Source: Roseibium aggregatum
Lineage (GTDB): Bacteria > Pseudomonadota > Alphaproteobacteria > Rhizobiales > Stappiaceae
Length of the DNA stretch: 64,000 nt
Reading direction: 5' to 3'
Assembly (NCBI RefSeq): GCF_014692675.1
Contig: NZ_JABFCZ010000007.1
Span: forward strand, 62,001-126,000
The notes under the pieces: generated by a model
What the model was told of the DNA's origin: nothing
Databases searched by the model: none
Seen by the model: the letters and a program-made list of their open reading frames with translations, nothing else
Shown here: positions 57,623-64,000 of the stretch, one piece after another
How the letters are laid out: the number at the start of each line of letters is the position of its first letter
Numbering within the stretch: the stretch's first letter is position 1
Program-made: the position numbers and the translations under genes

Positions 57623-58813
57623 TCAGACATTCGAAGCCATCCGTCCGGGATTGAGGATCCCGTGCGGATCGAACTGCTCCTTGACCCGGCGGGCAAGGGC
57701 GGCAAGCGCATCCGGCTGCGGCTGGAACACGGGAACGGACGCGCGCACCGGCGCATCGGCCCGCACAAGCGTCGCGTGACCGCCGCCGCAATCGGCCACC
57801 GCCGCGCGGATGGGCACATCGTGAACCTCGCCGTCGAGGCAGTTCAGCCAGATGAGGCCTCCGGACCAGTCGTAGAACGCCTCAAGATCCAGCTTGTCGC
57901 GCAATTGCGACACCAGTTGCGCCCCGGATGCCGGCGAAACGGAAATGCGCCAGACCGGTGTCCTGCCGCCAGCAAAGGGCTGCACGTCCCGGATCCTTGC
58001 CCACGTGGCCGCCGAGGCGTCGTTTGCAATACGCTCGGGCGATCCGAACGGCGCAAGCAGCTTCTTCAAGGTGTCGAACCGGTAGTCGACCGAGGTCGCA
58101 AAACCTTCCAGCCGAAGCAGCGTCCGGCTTTCCCCTCCCTCGATACCGGCGGGAAGATGGGCGGCTGCGGAGACTTCCGCGGACGAGCCCATGGCCGCGC
58201 ACATGGCCTTGACCGCATCCTCGTCGGACAGGCCGGCAAGGAGGAAGCTCGCACTGGTTTCCGGTTTCGGATTGACCTTCAGCGTGACCGTGGTGGCGAC
58301 CGCCAGGGTTCCCCAGGAACTGCAAAGCGCGCGCGGCAGATCGTAGCCGGTCACGTTCTTTACGACCCGCCCGCCGGAATTGAAGATCTCGCCGCGGCCG
58401 GAAACCGCTTCCATCCCCAGGATATGATCGCGGGCAGCGCCTGCCTTGATCCGGCGCGGACCGGAGAGATTGGCGGCCAGAATGCCGCCGACCGTTCCCC
58501 TGCCCGGCGCCTCGCCCAGCAGCGGACCGTAATCCATCGGCTCGAAGGACAGTTCCTGCCCGCTTTCGGCAACCAGCGCCTCGACATCCTTGATCGGCGT
58601 TCCGGCCTTCACCGTGAGCACGAGTTCGGCCGGCTCGTAGACCTCCACACCATTCAGATCCGAAAGATCGAGCACATGCGCCGCCTGGACCGGGCGGCCG
58701 AGCGCGCGCTTGGAGCCCTGACCGATGATCTCCAGCGGCGTGTACTCGGCAGCGGCCCATTTCACCGCTTCGCAGGTCTCGCGCGTGTCGCGCGGTTTCA
58801 GTGTCGCGTCCAT
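57623..58813 (-). CDS. glcE: Glycolate oxidase FAD-binding subunit GlcE
   Basis: GlcE is the smaller FAD-binding partner of GlcD in membrane-associated glycolate oxidase. The 396-residue protein has the PCMH-type FAD fold with IIGQGSKRALGRP, LLGEAPGRGTVGGILAANLSGP and VVKNVTGYDLPRAL. It starts 15 bases after the glcD stop. Order and size match the E. coli glcDEF cluster. The oxidase converts glycolate to glyoxylate; D-lactate is a possible second substrate. Confidence 0.94.
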   Translation of the reverse strand: MDATLKPRDTRETCEAVKWAAAEYTPLEIIGQGSKRALGRPVQAAHVLDLSDLNGVEVYEPAELVLTVKAGTPIKDVEALVAESGQELSFEPMDYGPLLGEAPGRGTVGGILAANLSGPRRIKAGAARDHILGMEAVSGRGEIFNSGGRVVKNVTGYDLPRALCSSWGTLAVATTVTLKVNPKPETSASFLLAGLSDEDAVKAMCAAMGSSAEVSAAAHLPAGIEGGESRTLLRLEGFATSVDYRFDTLKKLLAPFGSPERIANDASAATWARIRDVQPFAGGRTPVWRISVSPASGAQLVSQLRDKLDLEAFYDWSGGLIWLNCLDGEVHDVPIRAAVADCGGGHATLVRADAPVRASVPVFQPQPDALAALARRVKEQFDPHGILNPGRMASNV

Positions 58814-58828
58814 CTGATTGCGATACTC

Positions 58829-60325
58829 CTAGAAGCGCGGGATGTCCGGGAAGGGAAGCTGCCCCTTGTGGACATGCATCTTGCCGAGTTCGGCGCAGCG
58901 GTGCAGCACCGGAAACACCTTGCCCGGGTTCAAAAGGTGTTTGTCGTCGAACGCGCATTTGACCCGTTGCTGCTGCTTCAGATCGTCCTCGGAAAACATG
59001 TCCGTCATCAGATCGCGCTTTTCGATGCCGACCCCGTGCTCGCCGGTGAGAACGCCGCCGACCTCGACGCAAAGGCGCAGGATATCCGCGCCGAAGGCTT
59101 CGGCGGCATCCAGTTCGCCCGGCTTGTTGGCATCATAGAGGATGAGCGGGTGCAGGTTGCCGTCGCCCGCGTGGAACACATTTGCGACCCGCAGCCCGTG
59201 CTTGTCGGAGAGTTCGCGCATGCGCGCCAGCACCGTCGGCAGTTCCTTGCGCGGGATCGTGCCGTCCATGCACAGATAGTCCGGTGAAATCCGGCCGACC
59301 GCCGGGAACGCGGCCTTGCGCCCGGCCCAGAAGGTCATGCGCTCCTCTTCGCTTTCGGAAATCCGGAGGTGGCTCGCCTTGTTGTCCTTCGCGATCGCCT
59401 CGACGCGGCCGATCAGGTAGTCGACTTCCGCCTCCGGGCCGTCGAGTTCGACGATCAGCAGCGCCTCGACATCGCGCGGATAACCGGCATGGACGAAGTC
59501 TTCGGCGGCGTGAATGGCCGGCTTGTCCATCATTTCCATGCCGCCGGGGATGATGCCGGCGCCAATGATGTCGGCCACGCAGCGGCCGCCGTCCTCACTG
59601 GTGGGAAAACCGATCAGCAGCGCCCGGGCGGTTTCCGGCTTCTGCAAAATTCGCACGGTGACTTCCGTGACCACGCCCAGCAGGCCTTCGGACCCGGTCA
59701 TCACGCCAAGGAGGTCATAGCCTTCGCTATCCAGATGCTTTCCGCCGAGGCGGATCACCTCGCCGGTGATCAGGACCATTTCCAGGCCGAGCACATTGTT
59801 GGTCGTCAGGCCGTATTTCAGGCAATGAACGCCGCCGGAATTCTCGGCGATGTTGCCGCCGATGGAACAGGCGATCTGGGACGAGGGGTCCGGAGCATAA
59901 TAGAAGCCTTCGTGCTCGACGGCCCGGGTGATCCCGAGATTGGTGACGCCGGGCTGCACGACGACCGCCCGGTTCGGATAGTCGATGTCGAGCACCCGGT
60001 TGAACTTCATCATGGACAACAGAACGCCGTCGGCAAGCGGCAGCGCGCCGCCGGAGAGCGACGTGCCGGCACCGCGCGGGACCACCTTCACATCGTTGTC
60101 GTGGCAATAGCGCAGGACGCGCGACACCTGGTCCACCGTTTCCGGAAGGACCACGATCAGCGGCAGCTGCCGGTAGGCGGTCAGGCCGTCGGTTTCATAG
60201 GGACGCATTTCGGTTTCGTCATGGATCACGCCCTCTCCGGGCACGATGGCCTGCAGCGCTTTGACGATTTCCGCCCTGCGGGCGATGACCGAGCCATCCG
60301 GCGCCGGCATTGCGATCGCAGTCAT
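58829..60325 (-). CDS. glcD: Glycolate oxidase catalytic subunit GlcD
   Basis: GlcD oxidises glycolate with FAD. The protein has 498 residues from the ATG at 60325 (ribosome site GGGAGAGG). It has the FAD-binding VVPRGAGTSLSGGALP and GGNIAENSGGVHCLKYG blocks, and the C-terminal FAHGDGNLH-like segment (VFHAGDGNLHPLIL) with GEHGVGIEK, typical of the FAD-linked oxidase C-domain. The open frame to 60664 overlaps the divergent LysR promoter and gene and is not used. It heads glcDEF opposite a LysR-type regulator. Confidence 0.96.
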   Translation of the reverse strand: MTAIAMPAPDGSVIARRAEIVKALQAIVPGEGVIHDETEMRPYETDGLTAYRQLPLIVVLPETVDQVSRVLRYCHDNDVKVVPRGAGTSLSGGALPLADGVLLSMMKFNRVLDIDYPNRAVVVQPGVTNLGITRAVEHEGFYYAPDPSSQIACSIGGNIAENSGGVHCLKYGLTTNNVLGLEMVLITGEVIRLGGKHLDSEGYDLLGVMTGSEGLLGVVTEVTVRILQKPETARALLIGFPTSEDGGRCVADIIGAGIIPGGMEMMDKPAIHAAEDFVHAGYPRDVEALLIVELDGPEAEVDYLIGRVEAIAKDNKASHLRISESEEERMTFWAGRKAAFPAVGRISPDYLCMDGTIPRKELPTVLARMRELSDKHGLRVANVFHAGDGNLHPLILYDANKPGELDAAEAFGADILRLCVEVGGVLTGEHGVGIEKRDLMTDMFSEDDLKQQQRVKCAFDDKHLLNPGKVFPVLHRCAELGKMHVHKGQLPFPDIPRF

Positions 60326-60361
60326 GGCCTCTCCCTTTCCATTTCCGAACAAATATGATCT

Positions 60362-60385
60362 ATTATTGCCGAAAAGACGTATAAT
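60362..60385. promoter_or_regulatory. Possible LysR-type operator in the glcD / lysR divergent region
   Basis: ATTAT-N14-ATAAT is an inverted repeat in the 166 bp between glcD and the LysR gene. LysR regulators usually bind such dyads in divergent promoters. Pattern-based only. Confidence 0.4.
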
Positions 60386-60491
60386 CAATCCGGTTGATCG
60401 CGTCGGGTTCTGGCGACTTGCCAATCCTGTCAAAAAACCGGGCCGGACGAAACGTCGACAAAGCAATAATAATCTTTCCGGGCAGTTGAAA

Positions 60492-61436
60492 ATGAGCAAT
60501 CTCACGGACATGGAGATTTTCGCAAGGGTCGTCGGTGCTGGAAGCATGTCGGCGGCGGGCCGCGAAATGTCGCTTTCCCCCGCTGTGGTTTCCAAACGCA
60601 TCCGCCGGCTTGAGGACAAGCTCGGCACCAGGCTCCTGCAGCGCACGACCCGCCAGATCGCCATGACCGAAGCGGGGCAAGGCTTCTACGAACGCGTTGT
60701 CGCGATTCTCGCCTCCGTGGAAGAGGCCGAAGCCTTTGTCTCGCGGGGATCGGCCCAGGCGCGCGGCACCCTGAAGGTGGCTGCGCCCACTTCTTTCGGC
60801 CGGCTGCATATCGCGCCCTATCTCGGCAAGTTCCTGAAGGACAATCCGGATCTGTCGATCAATCTCGACCTTGGCGACGATTTCGTTGACATCGTCGGAG
60901 AAGGCTACGATCTGGCGATCCGCATTGCCGAACTGTCCGATTCCAGCCTGGTGGCGCGCAAGCTCGCCCCTGTTCACAGAATTCTGTGTGCGGCCCCGAG
61001 CTATCTGGCCGAGCACGGCGAGCCGGCCACCATAGAGGATCTGCTTGAAAACCACGTCTGCCTTGCCGCGGTCAATCAGGATCCGTGGCGGCTGATGGGC
61101 CCTCATGGCATCGAGACGGTGCGCACGATTGCGCCGATCCGCACCAATTCCAGCGAGGTCGTTCGCGAATGCCTTCTGGCCGGCGTCGGTGTCGCCCTGC
61201 GCTCCACCTGGGACATCGGGCCGGAACTGCGCGAGGGAAAACTCAAGATCGTCCTGCCGCAATACCGGGCCTCGAAGGATGTGGGCCTGCATGCCGTCTA
61301 CCCGAGCAGGCGGTTTCTGCCGGCGAAGGTCCGCGTCTTCATCGACTTTCTCGCCGGTCTTTACGGCCCCTCCCCCTACTGGGACGCCGGGCTGGACGCC
61401 TGGCTGGAAGGCCCCGACACAGCCAAGGCGAGCTAG
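60492..61436 (+). CDS. LysR-family transcriptional regulator
   Basis: The 314-residue protein has the LysR winged HTH at its start (MEIFARVVGAGSMSAAGREM, PAVVSKRIRRLEDKLG, RLLQRTTR). The periplasmic-binding-like effector domain follows (GTLKVAAPTSFGR onwards), as in the AaeR/DsdC-like group. The ATG at 60492 is chosen because upstream frame runs into glcD. It is divergent from glcDEF, so it probably controls glycolate use. Its stop TAG is the first triplet of the truncated palindromic element. Confidence 0.93.
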   Translation: MSNLTDMEIFARVVGAGSMSAAGREMSLSPAVVSKRIRRLEDKLGTRLLQRTTRQIAMTEAGQGFYERVVAILASVEEAEAFVSRGSAQARGTLKVAAPTSFGRLHIAPYLGKFLKDNPDLSINLDLGDDFVDIVGEGYDLAIRIAELSDSSLVARKLAPVHRILCAAPSYLAEHGEPATIEDLLENHVCLAAVNQDPWRLMGPHGIETVRTIAPIRTNSSEVVRECLLAGVGVALRSTWDIGPELREGKLKIVLPQYRASKDVGLHAVYPSRRFLPAKVRVFIDFLAGLYGPSPYWDAGLDAWLEGPDTAKAS

Positions 61437-61645
61437 GGTCAGGACCCATTAATTTTGCTCTTTCTGTTTGCCAGGGAAGGTTGGAATGAGCGTAAGAGCG
61501 AGTGCAGGACAGGTTTACCCTATCCAAACTCGATTTTGCGGTCAGGCCGGCCTTCCCTGGCAAACCCGTAGGGCGGGGCGTCTTTGCCTCCTGACAGCGT
61601 TAGAGACCCTTGAAAACCGGATCTCTTCCTGCGCCTTTGCTTCTT
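61435..61645. mobile_element. TA-flanked palindromic element, truncated copy
   Basis: This copy lies inverted relative to 40687-40954. It begins TAGGGTCAGGACCCATTAAT and keeps the internal inverted repeat GTTTGCCAGGGA (61466-61477) with TCCCTGGCAAAC (61554-61565). By eye about 15 of some 205 positions differ. Similarity ends near 61645, so the far terminal repeat is missing. The first triplet is the LysR stop codon. Confidence 0.85.
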
Positions 61646-61898
61646 GAACTGAAGCGATTTGCATCAAACCGCGGCCAAATCCTAAATCCCCATACACCCT
61701 GAAAATCAACACTATGTATCGGTTGCAATTTTTAACGGGGCATGGCCCTTTCTGGCTTGGCGGTGCTGCCAACGACCTGCGACATAGGCGCTCAATTCCA
61801 GAAAAACCGACCGTGTTTTCTGGCTGATCCCTTGCAATCGGGCTCGTTTTTTAATCTAAAACCGCTACGTGAATACGTGCCATTGGAGGGAGAAAGAT
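61646..61898. other. Leader region of the cytochrome c gene
   Basis: About 250 bp with no gene of its own. It is richer in A and T and probably carries the cytochrome c promoter. No clear hairpin or operator was seen. Confidence 0.5.
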
Positions 61899-62297
61899 AT
61901 GAAGCGTCTCGTGATGATTGCCGGTACGGCTCTCCTCGCCCTGACCGTGACCGCGTCGGCTGAAGGCGATGTGGACAAGGGTGAGAAGGTCTTCAAGAAG
62001 TGCAAGGCCTGTCATGCCATCGGCCCCGACGCCAAAAACAAGGTCGGCCCGGAGCTGAACGGCATCGTCGGCCGCAAGGTCGCCAGTGTTGAAGACTTCA
62101 AGTATTCCCCGGCCATGAAGGAATTCGCCGACGGCGACAAGGTCTGGACCGACGAGCTCCTCCACACCTACCTGACGAAGCCGAAGGACCTGGTCCCGAA
62201 GACCAAGATGGCCTTTGCCGGTCTGAAAAAGGAAAAGGACCGCGACGACATCGTCGCCTATCTTTCCCAGTTCAACGCGGACGGCTCGATGAAATAA
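61899..62297 (+). CDS. Cytochrome c2-type class I cytochrome c
   Basis: This periplasmic electron carrier has 132 residues. The ATG at 61899 follows GGAGGGAGAAAG; a signal peptide ends near SAEG. The haem motif is CKACH (Cys35, Cys38, His39), and the axial Met lies in KTKMAFAG near residue 107. The [11 protein letters not shown] segment is typical of cytochrome c2. It can carry electrons between the bc1 complex and an oxidase. A strong terminator follows the gene. Confidence 0.94.
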   Translation: MKRLVMIAGTALLALTVTASAEGDVDKGEKVFKKCKACHAIGPDAKNKVGPELNGIVGRKVASVEDFKYSPAMKEFADGDKVWTDELLHTYLTKPKDLVPKTKMAFAGLKKEKDRDDIVAYLSQFNADGSMK

Positions 62298-62319
62298 GCG
62301 GACATCCCGCAGGAAACAG

Positions 62320-62350
62320 AAAGGCCGGCTCCCTGGGAGCCGGCCTTTTT
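62320..62350. terminator. Strong bidirectional intrinsic terminator
   Basis: AAAGGCCGGCTCC (62320-62332) pairs with GGAGCCGGCCTTT (62336-62348) around a three-base loop. It ends the cytochrome c gene from the left and the DUF3422 gene from the right. Confidence 0.93.
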
Positions 62351-62367
62351 CATTTGTGTTTCGCGGA

Positions 62368-63690
62368 TCACTTTGCGGATTCGTCTTCCGCGCCTTCGGC
62401 GTGATGAGAGCGGATCCTTCGCACGATGAGCCAGATCCCGAGAACGACCACAGGCACCGCAAGCCCTGTTGTGAGTTCCGGGCCCGGCATCGGAACGCCT
62501 GCCTTCTTCACACCCTTGGCGAGATAGGACAGCAGGCCGATGACGTAATAGCTGATGGCGGCGACCGACAGGCCTTCGACCGTCTGCTGCAGGCGCAATT
62601 GAACGCGGGCACGCCGGTTCATGGATTCCAGCAGGCTCCGGTTCTGCTGTTCCAGATCCACATCGACCCGCGTGCGCAACAGCGTGGTCGCGCGGGCCAG
62701 CTTTTCAGACAGCTTGTCCTGACGCATTTCAAGCGCCTGACACGTGCGCATGGCCGGGCCGAGCCGGCGTCCGAGAAACGCGGACATGCTCAGATCGCCG
62801 GGAGCGGCCTCCTCGCCCAGGGACCGCAGGCGCGCCAGGACGATTTCGTAATAAGCCCGGCTTGCGGCGAAACGGTAGGTGCTTGCCGCGGCGGCCGCCT
62901 CCAGGGCTGCTGCCAGTCTGGACAATTGCTCGAGCAAGGTCCGGTTTTCCTCCAGACCGGCCGTGTCCTGGATACTCTTGGTCAAATCGACCAGTTCCGT
63001 CTCTATCGCGCCGATGTCGGACTGCCGGCTGTTCGCCTCGAACAGGCCGAGCAGCGCCAGCGTACGGTAGGTCTCGATTTCCAGAAGCCGCTGCACCAGG
63101 GCGCCGCACTGAACCGGCGTCATGGTTTCGTTGAAAACGACGATCCGGGTCAGGCCGTCCCCGTCCGGGCGGAAATCGGTCGCCGCAAGCCCGGCGCCGT
63201 TTTCCACCTTGAATACGGTCAGGCTCGCGGGATCATAGTGACTTCGCCAGTCCTGCGATGCCGGCGCCTTGCACAGATCAAGCCTGGTCGACACCAGCAT
63301 CGGTCCCGGTGCCCGGAAGGCAACCCCGAACGGATGCGTGGCGGGCAGCGGTCCGAACGGATCGGCAGCCGCCGCCGGGCCGTGCCATGTGTATGTGACG
63401 AACTCGGTGTGCCATTCCCAGCTCAGGGTCCCGCCACCGAATTCCAGAACGTGGTGACGCGCCGACTTTCCGGGCCCGGCCGCGCCCTGGCTGGCGCAAA
63501 AGTCCGAAAACCAGTCGTAATCGGCCGCCGCCTGTTCGGGCGTCGTGGTGAAAGCATAATGCAGGATGACGCTTGGCGCCGACAGCGGCCGAAAGGGACG
63601 GGCATGCACCTCCCCCAGAACGGCCTCGCGCATGGGATGCGTTTTGAAGGCCGGTAATGGGCTCGCCGTGTCCTTCGTGTTCTCGCCCAT
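62368..63690 (-). CDS. DUF3422 family membrane protein
   Basis: The 440-residue protein has the DUF3422 start (MREAVLGEVHARPF, ILHYAFTT and HHVLEFGGGTLSWEWHTEF) and a long helical middle (about 180-330). Two C-terminal membrane helices follow (SVAAISYYVIGLLSYLAKG and TGLAVPVVVLGIWLIVR), so it is probably anchored in the inner membrane with a large cytosolic part. The ATG at 63690 has GGGGAAAGG upstream; a TTG at 63729 is less likely. The family is uncharacterised. It converges on the cytochrome c gene across the shared terminator. Confidence 0.88.
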   Translation of the reverse strand: MGENTKDTASPLPAFKTHPMREAVLGEVHARPFRPLSAPSVILHYAFTTTPEQAAADYDWFSDFCASQGAAGPGKSARHHVLEFGGGTLSWEWHTEFVTYTWHGPAAAADPFGPLPATHPFGVAFRAPGPMLVSTRLDLCKAPASQDWRSHYDPASLTVFKVENGAGLAATDFRPDGDGLTRIVVFNETMTPVQCGALVQRLLEIETYRTLALLGLFEANSRQSDIGAIETELVDLTKSIQDTAGLEENRTLLEQLSRLAAALEAAAAASTYRFAASRAYYEIVLARLRSLGEEAAPGDLSMSAFLGRRLGPAMRTCQALEMRQDKLSEKLARATTLLRTRVDVDLEQQNRSLLESMNRRARVQLRLQQTVEGLSVAAISYYVIGLLSYLAKGVKKAGVPMPGPELTTGLAVPVVVLGIWLIVRRIRSHHAEGAEDESAK

Positions 63691-64000
63691 GGCCTTTCCC
63701 CAGTCCTTCCATCGCACCTTGGTATTCAAGTCGGAGAATGGCTTATGGACCGGAGCCTTGTCACGGGTTTTGGTTGAAATGGACGTGCGTTATCCCGACG
63801 CGGCATAAATCCACAGGGATTTTCAACGCAACGTTAAAACTGAATGCCAAATCGCGAAACAATTCTCATTTCGTGAGAAATCATAACCCGGCGACGACCG
63901 CCTTCTCAACCTTTGTCGCACTGCAAAAATTTCGCATCGTTTCCGGTCCGTAACTTTTCCGACCGGCGCACCGTTTTCATCATGCAATGCGCCCCCTCCG
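63691..64000. other. Intergenic region at the right edge (about 310 bp)
   Basis: No gene is supported here. It includes the upstream region of the DUF3422 gene and an AT-richer part after 63800. Whatever it precedes lies beyond the window. Confidence 0.45.

Noticed and set aside
60326..60664. Upstream extension of glcD
   Set aside because: It covers the divergent promoter and the start of the LysR gene, while the ATG at 60325 has a strong ribosome site.

Overview
The window is a GC-rich stretch of bacterial chromosome with dense coding on both strands. Gene content and order point to an alphaproteobacterium of the Hyphomicrobiales, probably near Stappiaceae (Roseibium, Labrenzia or Stappia). 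Support comes from hisS-hisZ-hisG in a row, rluB-rsmD divergent from tadA, ileS-lspA-lipoprotein-M16-M16, a CIRCE-controlled groESL, an endonuclease-type MutL, and cytochrome c2. The family-level placement is inference. No rRNA, tRNA, CRISPR array, prophage or transposase gene was recognised.

Layout. 1-7.7 kb: purD tail, a fluoroacetate-dehalogenase-like hydrolase, a large membrane PAS-PAS-GGDEF-EAL protein, a patatin, a small hypothetical and an exported MBL-fold protein. 7.7-16.6 kb: rsmD, rluB, tadA, an ammonium transporter fused to PAS-GGDEF-EAL, mutL and a HAD phosphatase. 16.6-22 kb: cheZ and cheY, a MaoC hydratase, ribF, an EamA exporter and a GT87-like membrane protein. 22-31.3 kb: ileS, lspA, a lipoprotein, an M16 pair and a TipF-like degenerate EAL protein. 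31.6-40.1 kb: a membrane-tethered DNA-binding-like protein, an NtrC-type regulator, a secreted hypothetical, groESL behind CIRCE, an HTTM-DUF393 fusion, slyX and a DUF1275 protein. 40.3-47.8 kb: a small hypothetical, a thioesterase, a Crp/Fnr regulator and a minus-strand surface-sugar cassette (GNAT-like, ChbG/HpnK-like pseudoenzyme, GT39, GT2-GtrA), then a truncated haemoglobin. 47.9-53.4 kb: hisS-hisZ-hisG, tag and a second cheZ. 53.6-64 kb: DUF2927, an L,D-transpeptidase, a DUF1796-like protein, glcDEF with a divergent LysR regulator, cytochrome c2 and DUF3422.

Themes. Cyclic-di-GMP and motility recur: two full GGDEF-EAL proteins, one TipF-like receptor candidate, CheY and two CheZ paralogs. 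The Amt fusion is the most attractive signalling protein because it could tie extracellular ammonium to c-di-GMP. The 42.2-47.1 kb cassette looks like a flippase-dependent sugar transfer system whose deacetylase homologue has lost its metal ligands.

Repeats. A TA-flanked palindromic element with matching terminal inverted repeats occurs as one complete copy (40687-40954), one truncated inverted copy (61435 to about 61645) and a remnant (32354). At all four observed ends its TAG is the stop codon of the adjacent gene. A 62-bp terminator-bearing segment from the groEL end is duplicated 115 bp downstream, and a 130-bp palindromic repeat lies at 55356-55485. Positions and motifs were read by eye; no database search was run.
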